From Acidobacteriota bacterium (lineage in GTDB: Bacteria > Acidobacteriota > Vicinamibacteria > Vicinamibacterales > 2-12-FULL-66-21), in contig JAIVJE010000021.1 of the NCBI GenBank assembly GCA_020200195.1, positions 1-6,034 on the forward strand: DNA of 6,034 nucleotides, written 5' to 3'. The position numbers and the translations under genes were made by a program. The notes beneath the pieces were generated by a model. The model had not been told where the DNA came from. It saw nothing but the letters and a program-made list of their open reading frames with translations, and ran no database searches. Shown here piece by piece: positions 1-6,034 of this stretch. Each line of letters opens with the position of its first letter. Within the stretch, counting starts at the first letter, position 1.

Positions 1-33
1 GTGGAACAGGAGCCGAAAGAGGGACTCGAGCAC
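1..33 (-). CDS. Possible start of a further minus-strand gene (partial, weak)
   Basis: A GTG at 33-31 opens a frame that runs off the left edge and reads V/M-L-E-S-L-F-R-L-L-F-H. A stop codon lies in the same frame at 45-43, so this GTG is the only reasonable start. The short hydrophobic-basic peptide looks like a plausible protein N-terminus, and the position downstream of the BNR-repeat gene on the same strand fits a following gene. There is no clear Shine-Dalgarno upstream, and eleven codons cannot identify a family. It could equally be a chance open frame. Confidence 0.22.
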   Translation of the reverse strand, partial: MLESLFRLLFH

Positions 34-110
34 GGGATTCAGCTAATTAGACTACAGGCCGCGCACTTCGGCCGCGCGAAAGCCTATGGCCTATCGCCTC
101 AAGCCAATCA
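34..110. other. Intergenic stretch after the BNR-repeat gene
   Basis: This stretch follows the TAG stop of the BNR-repeat gene at 113-111. It holds a direct repeat of GGCCGCGC (57-64 and 70-77), a weak 5-bp stem CGCGC/GCGCG (60-64 with 74-78) and an AT-rich palindrome CTAATTAG at 43-50. No T-run follows the stem in the direction of transcription, so I do not call a terminator. No continuation of the upstream protein is present in the other two minus-strand frames, which close within a few codons. Confidence 0.5.
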
Positions 111-2987
111 CTACCTCGGCAGCGGGATGACGGAGAACGTCTGCGGCTCGCCAATCGGCGTCACGGTGTCGCCCGCAAGACGACCGAGCGTTGCGCGATA
201 TCGACCCGGGGGCACGACCGGTCCCTGGGGCGGGCCGCCTCGGCCCCCGAAACCGGGGTCTTGACCCCCTCCTTGACCTCCGGGCGCGCCGCCGCGCCCG
301 CCCGGCGCCTGCGGCGGAGCGGGTGGGGCTTCTGCACGCAGGTTCCACGCGGCGCGCTGAATGCCCGGCGCTTTCGACACCTCGAACCGCCGGACCTGCT
401 TGCCGGCGTCATCTGCGATCGTCACGACCAGCTTCGCGTCAGCCGGGGGCACCGACCCGACGTGATACGTGAAGACCGCGCCGTACGGCGGATTCGGCGT
501 CGATTCGTTGCCCCAGGCGGCGCGCACCTGCCCCATCTCGTCATACTGATATGCATCACGAAGCGGGAACAACGTAGTCTCCGCCGACAGCGACTCGGCC
601 GTCAGCGCGCGCAGGGCCGAGTAGTCGTCCAGGATGTACGCACCGCGGCCGAATGTCCCGACGATCAGATCGTTTTCCCGGCGCTGGATGTGAAGGTCTC
701 GCGCTTGCGTAACGGGTATGCCCCCTTTGAGCTGCGTCCAGCTCGCCCCGCCGTCCACCGAGACGTACACGCCGAATTCCAGGCCGACGAACAGGAGGCT
801 GCCGTTGATGTGATCCTGGGCGATGCTCCACGCGCCAGACCGTGCCGGAAGATTGCCGGCGATCGAAGTCCACGTGCGCCCGCGATCCGCGCTCTTCACC
901 ACATAGGGCTTGAAGTCGCCGCGTTGATAGTTGTTCAGCGTGACGAACAGGGTATTCGCATCGCGGGGCGAGGCGAGCACGTCCGTCACGTACGCGTACT
1001 CGGCCACGCCTGGGAGCTTCTCGACCTTGACCCAGTTCTTTCCGCCATCCTCCGTCACCTGCACGAGGCCGTCGTCGGTGCCGACATAGATCAGGCCCTC
1101 GAGCAAGGGAGATTCATCAATCGTCGTAATCGTGCTGAGGCGGGTCGTCGCGCGGTTGAACTGCACCGCGTCCGCGGGCCATACCTTGCCCATGATCTCC
1201 ACGTTCGCGGGATCGAGCTGACGCGTCAGATCCGGACTGATCGACGCCCAGTTGTCGCCACGGTCGTCGCTGCGGTACACGCGCTCGCCCGCGAAATACA
1301 GCCGGCGCGACGCGTGGGGGCTGATCGTGAACGCCGCGTCCCAGTGCCAGCGGCCCAGCTGACCTCGGCCGCCCGTGGGACCCACACCAATCGGAACACC
1401 TTGCGCGCCGCGTCCCGGCTGACCGGCGGGTGGCGGTGGCGCCGGAGCTCCGGTAGTCACGGCAGCCGGTTGGGCCGGTTGACCTCCCACTGGCGGCGGC
1501 TGTGCCGGGTCGGCATCGTTCTCCTCGCGCACGGGCGTCGGGCCGCGTGGGCGGATGTTCCGGCTGATCCCTGAGCGCATGTCCACACGACTCAGATTCC
1601 CCTCCTGCGACATCGCATATACGGTGGCGGGATCCTCCGGATCGATGCGTGGCTGGAACCCGTCACCACCGCCCGTGACGTACCAGTCACTCGTTCGGAT
1701 GCCGGCTCGGTTCACCGTGCGCGAGGGGCCGCAATGCGTGCCGTTGTCCTGCGTGCCTCCGCAGACGGTATAGAACGGCTTCGCGTTGTCGACCGCGACG
1801 CGATAGAACTGCGAGAGCGGCAGGTTCGTGAAATGCCGGAATGTCTTGCCGCCGTCCCACGTCTCATAGAGGCCGCCGTCATTACCCACGAGCATGTGGT
1901 TGACGTCGGCCGGGTCGAACACGATTTCGTGATGGTCGACGTGCATGCCGGTCCGCTCGAACCCGACCTGCGTGAACGTCTTGCCGGCGTCCTGGCTGCG
2001 GAAGATCTGCGTCTGGGTTGACCAGATCGTGTCGGGCGTGTGCGGGTCCACGAAAAGCTCATGGTAGTAACCCGGGTCGCCGCCCTGGTAGTCGCTCGTC
2101 CGGATCCAGGACGCACCTGCATCATCGGAGCGGAAGACACCGCCCTTGGTCCCCTGCGCGGCGATGATCGCGTAGAGCCGCTTGCCGTTGCGCGGATCGA
2201 TTCCCAGACCGATCTTGCCGATGTCACCTTCCGGCATCCCTTTGGTCAGCCTGGTCCATGTTCCGCCGGCATTGGTGGACTTGTAGATGCCGCTTTCCGG
2301 ACCTCCCCCGATGAGCTGCCCGACGGCGCGGCGGCGCTGATACGCGGACGCGTACAGGACCTCGGGTTTTCGGGGATCCATGACCATGTCCTGCACACCC
2401 GTATCCGGGCTGATCGTCAGGACGTTCTTCCAGGTTTTGCCGCCGTCCGTCGTTTTATAAACACCGCGGTCGCCGCCCGATGCCCACAGCGGGCCTATCG
2501 CAGCAACGTAGACCGTCTGCGAGTTGCGCGGATCGATGAGGATACGGCCGATGTGCTCGGAGTGTTCGAGCCCGACGCGAGTCCAGCTCTTGCCGGCGTC
2601 CGTGGATTTGTACACACCGTCGCCGAAGCTCACGCTTCGCTGATTTGTGTTCTCGCCCGTGCCGAGCCAGACCACGTTGGAATCACGAGGATCCACCACG
2701 ACCACGCCGAGGGAGTACGAGCCGTACTGATCGAAGATGGGCGTCCAGGTGTTGCCACGGTTCTCTGTTTTCCAGAGATTACCGGTCGCTGCCGCGACGT
2801 ACCATACACTCGGGTTCTTCGGATCGACTTCGACATCGGAAATGCGGCCGGTCGTCAGGCTCGGACCGATGCTCCGGAACGCGAGGCCTGCAAGACTGTC
2901 GGCATTCATCCGGCCACCGGAAGACTGCGCGAAGACCGCCGTCGTCGCAACCGCGACGGCGACCGAACATATCGAAACGCGGCGCAT
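111..2987 (-). CDS. Exported BNR/Asp-box beta-propeller protein (VPS10/sortilin-like repeat family)
   Basis: This 958-residue protein belongs to the bacterial family often labelled glycosyl hydrolase BNR repeat or VPS10/sortilin-like. Residues 1-21 form a signal peptide (MRR, hydrophobic core, A-x-A-like end at VFAQ), so it is exported. Eleven Asp-box motifs of the S/T-x-D-x-G-x-T/S-W/F type start near residues 73, 127, 178, 236, 286, 330, 375, 572, 644, 698 and 742; each normally marks a beta-hairpin in a propeller blade. WxGTGE and GNDGGLYET segments are also typical of this family. A Pro/Gly-rich insert (about 480-545) splits two propeller halves. Residues ~830-958 look like a beta-sandwich tail, broken by a second Gly/Pro-rich run (about 886-927). 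The start at 2987 is chosen over the GTG at 3071 and ATG at 3017 because of an AGGAG six bases upstream and the signal peptide directly after it. No sialidase-type catalytic residues can be recognised, so hydrolase activity is not supported; ligand or protein binding is as likely. The protein ends straight after the sandwich (FSVIPLPR), and relatives that I recall often extend further. Confidence 0.93.
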   Translation of the reverse strand: MRRVSICSVAVAVATTAVFAQSSGGRMNADSLAGLAFRSIGPSLTTGRISDVEVDPKNPSVWYVAAATGNLWKTENRGNTWTPIFDQYGSYSLGVVVVDPRDSNVVWLGTGENTNQRSVSFGDGVYKSTDAGKSWTRVGLEHSEHIGRILIDPRNSQTVYVAAIGPLWASGGDRGVYKTTDGGKTWKNVLTISPDTGVQDMVMDPRKPEVLYASAYQRRRAVGQLIGGGPESGIYKSTNAGGTWTRLTKGMPEGDIGKIGLGIDPRNGKRLYAIIAAQGTKGGVFRSDDAGASWIRTSDYQGGDPGYYHELFVDPHTPDTIWSTQTQIFRSQDAGKTFTQVGFERTGMHVDHHEIVFDPADVNHMLVGNDGGLYETWDGGKTFRHFTNLPLSQFYRVAVDNAKPFYTVCGGTQDNGTHCGPSRTVNRAGIRTSDWYVTGGGDGFQPRIDPEDPATVYAMSQEGNLSRVDMRSGISRNIRPRGPTPVREENDADPAQPPPVGGQPAQPAAVTTGAPAPPPPAGQPGRGAQGVPIGVGPTGGRGQLGRWHWDAAFTISPHASRRLYFAGERVYRSDDRGDNWASISPDLTRQLDPANVEIMGKVWPADAVQFNRATTRLSTITTIDESPLLEGLIYVGTDDGLVQVTEDGGKNWVKVEKLPGVAEYAYVTDVLASPRDANTLFVTLNNYQRGDFKPYVVKSADRGRTWTSIAGNLPARSGAWSIAQDHINGSLLFVGLEFGVYVSVDGGASWTQLKGGIPVTQARDLHIQRRENDLIVGTFGRGAYILDDYSALRALTAESLSAETTLFPLRDAYQYDEMGQVRAAWGNESTPNPPYGAVFTYHVGSVPPADAKLVVTIADDAGKQVRRFEVSKAPGIQRAAWNLRAEAPPAPPQAPGGRGGAPGGQGGGQDPGFGGRGGPPQGPVVPPGRYRATLGRLAGDTVTPIGEPQTFSVIPLPR
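207..332 (-). other. Gly/Pro-rich low-complexity run in the C-terminal domain
   Basis: Residues ~886-927 consist almost only of Gly, Pro, Ala, Gln and Arg (PPQAPGGRGGAPGGQGG and similar). They interrupt the C-terminal beta-sandwich-like domain between the strand ending AAWNLR and the strand starting PPGRYRATL, so the run is probably a disordered loop extension. The underlying DNA is short GGC/CCG-rich repeats, which tend to vary in length between strains. Confidence 0.7.
1353..1550 (-). other. Pro/Gly/Ala-rich linker inside the BNR-repeat protein
   Basis: Residues ~480-545 of the encoded protein are dominated by Pro, Gly, Ala and Gln (for example QPPPVGGQPAQPAA and APAPPPPAGQPGRG). The Asp-boxes stop near residue 383 and restart near 572, so the segment most likely forms a flexible linker or an exposed loop between two propeller domains. 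The segment stays in frame and contains no stop. Confidence 0.75.
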
Positions 2988-2993
2988 CCGTCT

Positions 2994-2998
2994 CTCCT
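2994..2998 (-). promoter_or_regulatory. Shine-Dalgarno deciding the BNR-repeat gene start
   Basis: On the minus strand the sequence reads CAGGAGAGACGG followed by ATG. The AGGAG core sits six bases before the ATG at 2987-2985, an ideal spacing. The in-frame alternatives at 3017 (ATG) and 3071 (GTG) would add a charged extension before the signal peptide. Confidence 0.8.
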
Positions 2999-3039
2999 GC
3001 AACTTCTCCGTAGTCATCGTGTTTCGCGAACCACGCACC

Positions 3040-3060
3040 AAGGACGAAGGACCAAGGACT
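3040..3060. repeat. Three tandem heptamers AAGGACN
   Basis: The plus strand reads AAGGACG, AAGGACC, AAGGACT in perfect 7-base register, identical but for the last base. On the transcribed minus strand this is a CCTT-rich tract in the 84-bp spacer between the DUF3500 stop and the BNR-repeat start. Similar AAGGAC-type heptamer tracts are, as far as I recall, scattered through intergenic DNA of some Acidobacteriota, but I cannot check that here. No stem of terminator type is formed. Confidence 0.75.
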
Positions 3061-3071
3061 ACACGAATCAC

Positions 3072-4236
3072 TTACCGCCCATGCCCGTGCCCTGCATCAT
3101 TCCGGTGCTGCCGATAGTGCTGCCGGAGCAGATCCTTGCCGTAGTCGTTGCCGTTCGGCGTGCGCACGACGCTGTGCACATGACGACGGCCGGGGGTCCG
3201 TGGGCCGTCGAGGGCGACGGGCGTTTGATGATCGAACTCGATGAGGATGACGGGGCTCTGTATGCGGTAATAGAACACGCTGTCGTCAGCGGCCCCGCCG
3301 ATCCAGCCAAAGTACGTCTGATCGAGGTGCTTCCGCGCCTCGTCCATCTTCACTTTCGCGTGGCCGGAATCCATGTTGTCTACGTACTCGGCGATGGTCT
3401 CGACGAGCCTAGCCCGCTGCGCCTGATCGAGCTCTGCTGCGCGGATGCCAGCGTAGTCCAGCACGAGGTTGTCGCGGAATGCCTGTGCGAGCGCGGTTGT
3501 TCGCGGTTTTGGCGGGCTGCAGGGTGGCCTTGGCTTGCTGCGCCGCGGTGAGCGACTGCATCAGCGCCAGCCCCTTGTTCTGCTCGTCCTGCAGCACCCG
3601 TGTGCCCGCGTACTTTCCGGACTCGGCGATCACGGGCTCGGATCCCATGAACGTCGGCGTCATCACCACCTGGTCGCGCAGCACGAAGTAATTGACGACG
3701 AGGTGATGGCCGTCGAGCTGCCAGCCCCACGGCTGGGTGGCCGACGGCTCCCCCATCACGGTCAGGTGATATAAGCCGTCGCCGTACTCCTCGAACCGCT
3801 TCGTCAGCTCGCCGAGGTGCTCGTTCAGCCGCATGATGTTGCGGGACTTCTCCAGCCCTTTCGCGCTCATCCCTGCGCCAATCATGGCGAACGCCTTGTC
3901 GCGCTGCGCTTCCGTCATCTCTTTGAAACTGACGCCTTGACGCGTGTATCGATGGACGTTGTTCCATTTGCGCCACTCGCTGTCGTCCACCGCGAACGTG
4001 GTGCTCTGTCGCTGGTCGTCGGTGAGTACCGCGATGAACGCGACGGCCGCCTGTTGAACCGGCGCCGTGGTCAGGCCCGTTGCCTGGATGGGAAAGAGTC
4101 CCTCGATGATGGTGCCGTTCGTGGTGACGCCCTTGAACGGCTCGTCAAGCGGATCGGGCCGCTGTGCGGCGGTTGCCGCGATCGCCCCAACCGTTACAAC
4201 CGCCAGACCGATTCGACGCCACTGATAAGCAGACAT
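3072..4236 (-). pseudogene. Exported DUF3500-family protein, interrupted by an apparent +1 frameshift
   Basis: Two overlapping frames together encode one DUF3500 protein. The first runs from the ATG at 4236: residues 1-24 are a signal peptide (MSAYQWRR, hydrophobic core, TAAQ), followed by the conserved-looking stretches DDSEWRKWNN (about 84-93), GLYHLTVMGEP (about 154-164), PWGWQLDGHHL (about 169-179) and TPTFMGSEPV (about 193-202). The family signature resumes in the next frame: AFRDNLVLDYAGIRAAEL, then YFGWIGG, FYYRIQSPVILIEFDH and HVHSVVRTPNGNDYGKDLLRQHY, ending in a His/Gly-rich tail and TAA at 3074-3072. Skipping one base near 3495 joins 247 and 140 residues into about 387, a normal length for the family. 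Without the repair, the first frame continues in non-family sequence to 3409. The biochemical function of DUF3500 is not known to me; histidine and acidic residues in the conserved stretches could bind a metal, but that is a guess. No strong Shine-Dalgarno precedes 4236. Either the gene is recently inactivated, the read or assembly has a one-base error, or the shift is programmed, which is least likely. Confidence 0.85.
3487..3501 (-). other. Frameshift site in the DUF3500 gene
   Basis: On the minus strand, frame one reads AAC AAC CGC GCT CGC (N-N-R-A-R) and then loses family similarity. Dropping one base after the second AAC gives GCG CTC GCA CAG GCA TTC CGC GAC (A-L-A-Q-A-F-R-D), which restores the DUF3500 sequence. 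The net change is one extra base within AACAACCGCGCTCGC. There is no long homopolymer, and the alternating CGCGC is the most likely slip point. Confidence 0.75.
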
Positions 4237-4259
4237 GCGTCTATTCTAGGCAACACGCG

Positions 4260-4386
4260 AAAAAGGGGACAGCCACCTTTTCCGCAGGGTCGCTCACGGA
4301 AAGGTGACAGTCCCCTTTTTCTGTCCCTCTTTCGGGGACTGCCTCCTTTTCCGGGGCGTCACGAGGAAAAGGTGGCTGTCCCCTCG
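4260..4386. repeat. BIME/REP-like cluster: four alternating copies of a ~19-bp palindromic unit
   Basis: Four copies of a unit close to GGGGACAGCCACCTTTTCC occur in alternating orientation: A (+) 4265-4283, B (-) 4298-4315, C (+) 4334-4352 and D (-) 4365-4383. A with B and C with D form two hairpins with loops of 14 and 12 bases. A and D are exact reverse complements over 20 bases (4264-4283 with 4365-4384), so one large cruciform is also possible, and B with C share an 8-bp inverted core (4308-4315 with 4334-4341). Runs of five A or T flank A and B. The arrangement matches repetitive extragenic palindromes mobilised in trans by REP-associated tyrosine transposases, although no such transposase is in the window. 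It lies wholly between the permease stop and the DUF3500 start, and may act as an mRNA 3'-end stabiliser or attenuator. Confidence 0.85.
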
Positions 4387-4394
4387 TCCGACAG

Positions 4395-6034
4395 CTACTC
4401 GCGTCGCAGGAGCTCGAGCGGATCGACCCGCGCCGCGTGACGGGCCGGGATGTAGGATGCGACGCTCACCACCCCACACACGAGCGCTGTCACAGCCACG
4501 TACGTCGTCACGTCCTGGGGTTCGACTTCGAACAGGATGCTGCGGATCGCGCGACTGGCCGCAATCGCGACCATCACCCCCAATGCCACGCCTGGAACCA
4601 AGCGCCGCACGCCCACGAGGAACACCGACCTCAGGATGTGGCTACGTTGCGCGCCCAGCGCGAGCCGGACGGCGAACTCGTGCTTGCGATGGGCGACGTC
4701 GAGACTCACCAGGCTGAACAGGCCAACGGTCGTGAGGCCGAACGCGACGATCCCGAAGAGGCTGAACATCCATGCACTGAACCGCCAGGGTGCGACCGCT
4801 CGGGCGATGACCGCGTCCATGGTCGCCGTGCGCTCGACGAGTACGCGCGGGTCCAGACGGCGGGCTTCCGCTTGAATGACACTTGCGAGCGCACCGGGAT
4901 CCGCGGCGGAGTGGACGACAATTTCATCTGCCGTCATGGATGCCTGAAGTGCGGCATCGTAGACATCCAGCCGCACGTCGTCGATCCCGCGGTAACGGAC
5001 GTCGCTCACAACGCCGACGACTGTGCGCCAGGCGGTCGGTGGGCCCTCACGTGCCATGGTCGGCATCAGCATCCGCTTGCCGATCGGATCCTGTCCCGGC
5101 CACAGGCGGCGCGCCGTGCTTTCTCCGACCAATGCGACTCTGGTCGTTCGGCCCGTGTCGCTGTCGCTGAACAGGCGGCCGCGTTTGAGTGGAATCCGCA
5201 TCGCCCGGAAGTAGCCCGGCGTGGCGATCTGGTAATTCAGCGCGGGGTTGTCTCGTGCGACCTCGGGAGAATCCCGCTGACCCTCGAGGATGACCCGCGT
5301 CTCCTGGCCAATCGGTCCAAGCGCGAGCGGACGAAGCGAGACGGCACCAACGGCCTCGACCTGCGGGAGGGCCGCAAGACGCGCAAGGAGGTCCCGCACC
5401 CATTCATTCGCACGAGCCTTCGTACTGCGTGGGTCGACATGCAGGGCCAGGACGTCTGATGGCAGAAAGCCGAGATCGACCTGTCGCAAATTGGAGAAAC
5501 TGCGCAGGACGAGTCCGGATGCGATCAGAAGCACGACCGTCAGGCCAATCTGAAAGACCAGGAGCAGTGAGCGCGAGCGATAAGACACACGGCTCGGTGT
5601 AATGCGCGCGGTCTCGCCGAGCGCGTCGGATGGATCCGACCTGGACGCGTGGCGCACTGCAACTCCCCCGCACACGAGCGCCGTCGCCGCGACCACCGCG
5701 AGCGTGAACGCCGCGACCGGCAGATTGATCGCGATTTCCGACAGCCTCGGCATGTCGTCCGGTGCGAGCGCGATCACGAGCTGGACGATCCAGCGGGCGC
5801 CGAGGAGACCAAGACAGCCTCCGGCTAATGAGAGCACCAGCGTTTCCAGCAGCCACTGGCGGCCCAGTTCGGCGGGGCTGGCCCCGAGCGCGAGTCGAAT
5901 GGCATGCTCACTGCGCTTCAGTGAGACGCGGGTCAGCATCAGCCCTGACACGTTCGCGCATCCGATCAACAGCAGCACTCCTACCGCCGCGAACAGCGCC
6001 CAGATCGCTTGCCTGATCGGGCCCTGCAAGTGGT
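4395..6034 (-). CDS. Duplicated-module ABC transporter permease, MacB/FtsX type (ADOP-like), 5'-truncated by the window
   Basis: About 545 C-terminal residues are present; the frame is open to the right edge, so the TTG at 6029 is not the real start. Numbering from there, the first permease core starts at once with a transmembrane segment (about 8-30, LLLIGCANVSGLMLTR), then the FtsX-type motif RSEHAIRLALGAS (39-51) and further membrane segments near 57-90 and 105-125. A second module begins with a membrane segment at ~153-176, followed by a large periplasmic MacB-PCD-like domain (about 180-405, with TPGYFRAMRIPLKRGR and VVGVVSDVRYRGID). Membrane segments follow near 420-445, 470-490 and 510-528, and the motif recurs as RKHEFAVRLALGAQ (448-461). 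The C-terminus is ARHAARVDPLELLRRE, characteristic of this family. Having two modules in one chain and no ATPase domain in view fits the acidobacterial duplicated orphan permeases, which usually total ~800-900 residues. The substrate is unknown; relatives of MacB export peptides, lipoproteins or small toxins. Confidence 0.93.
   Translation of the reverse strand, partial: HLQGPIRQAIWALFAAVGVLLLIGCANVSGLMLTRVSLKRSEHAIRLALGASPAELGRQWLLETLVLSLAGGCLGLLGARWIVQLVIALAPDDMPRLSEIAINLPVAAFTLAVVAATALVCGGVAVRHASRSDPSDALGETARITPSRVSYRSRSLLLVFQIGLTVVLLIASGLVLRSFSNLRQVDLGFLPSDVLALHVDPRSTKARANEWVRDLLARLAALPQVEAVGAVSLRPLALGPIGQETRVILEGQRDSPEVARDNPALNYQIATPGYFRAMRIPLKRGRLFSDSDTGRTTRVALVGESTARRLWPGQDPIGKRMLMPTMAREGPPTAWRTVVGVVSDVRYRGIDDVRLDVYDAALQASMTADEIVVHSAADPGALASVIQAEARRLDPRVLVERTATMDAVIARAVAPWRFSAWMFSLFGIVAFGLTTVGLFSLVSLDVAHRKHEFAVRLALGAQRSHILRSVFLVGVRRLVPGVALGVMVAIAASRAIRSILFEVEPQDVTTYVAVTALVCGVVSVASYIPARHAARVDPLELLRRE

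Noticed and set aside
57..80. Terminator after the BNR-repeat gene
   Set aside because: Only a 5-bp stem can be drawn and there is no T-run after it on the transcribed strand.
261..1574. Long plus-strand open frame of 437 codons opposite the BNR-repeat gene
   Set aside because: It lies wholly antisense to a strongly supported gene, is rich in Arg/Ala/His as expected from high-GC shadow frames, and shows no recognisable domain.
3069..3071. GTG directly after the DUF3500 stop as the start of the BNR-repeat gene
   Set aside because: It would put 28 extra residues, partly encoded by the heptamer repeat, before the signal peptide; the AGGAG six bases before the ATG at 2987 is a much better start.
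2040..3551. Long plus-strand open frame of 503 codons across the BNR-repeat and DUF3500 genes
   Set aside because: It spans the antisense of two unrelated genes and their spacer with no domain or start signal, so it is a shadow of codon bias.
4260..4386. Simple rho-independent terminator between permease and DUF3500
   Set aside because: The hairpins have short A/T runs at some arms, but four alternating unit copies and the perfect outer inverted repeat fit a REP/BIME element better; termination may be a side effect.
4260..4386. CRISPR array
   Set aside because: The repeats alternate in orientation, diverge from one another and have spacers of only 12-18 bases, which does not fit a CRISPR array.
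4437..5459. Plus-strand open frame of 340 codons opposite the permease
   Set aside because: Its composition is hydrophilic and unusually rich in Arg, His and Asp, which is the mirror of hydrophobic membrane segments on the other strand; it has no family features.

Overview
The window is high-GC bacterial DNA in which every gene I can support lies on the minus strand. It contains a large exported beta-propeller protein with Asp-box (BNR) repeats, an exported DUF3500 protein, and a long MacB/FtsX-type permease with two permease modules. This combination, especially the ATP-binding-cassette permease of the 'acidobacterial duplicated orphan permease' type, points to Acidobacteriota, perhaps a Vicinamibacteria-like soil lineage. 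That assignment is inferred from protein families, since no rRNA or marker gene is present.

Layout in the direction of transcription (right to left). (1) 6034-4395: the C-terminal ~545 residues of the duplicated-module permease; its N-terminus lies beyond the right edge. (2) 4394-4237: a 158-bp intergenic gap almost filled by four alternating-orientation copies of a ~19-bp GGGGACAG..CCTTTTCC unit, which form two hairpins (a REP/BIME-like element). (3) 4236-3072: a DUF3500 gene with a signal peptide, interrupted by an apparent +1 frameshift near 3487-3498; both halves are well conserved. (4) 3071-2988: an 84-bp spacer with three tandem heptamers AAGGACN and a strong Shine-Dalgarno. (5) 2987-111: a 958-residue exported, sortilin/VPS10-like BNR-repeat protein with eleven recognisable Asp-boxes and two Pro/Gly-rich low-complexity segments. 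(6) 110-1: mostly non-coding, with a weak candidate for the first 11 codons of another minus-strand gene at the left edge.

The DUF3500 and BNR-repeat genes are close together, codirectional and both carry export signals, so they may be cotranscribed and act in the cell envelope or outside the cell. No substrate can be named from sequence. The permease is probably a separate unit, because the hairpin-rich element separates it from DUF3500. I see no CRISPR array, RNA gene, integrase or defence system. The most notable items are the frameshift in DUF3500 and the palindromic repeat cluster.
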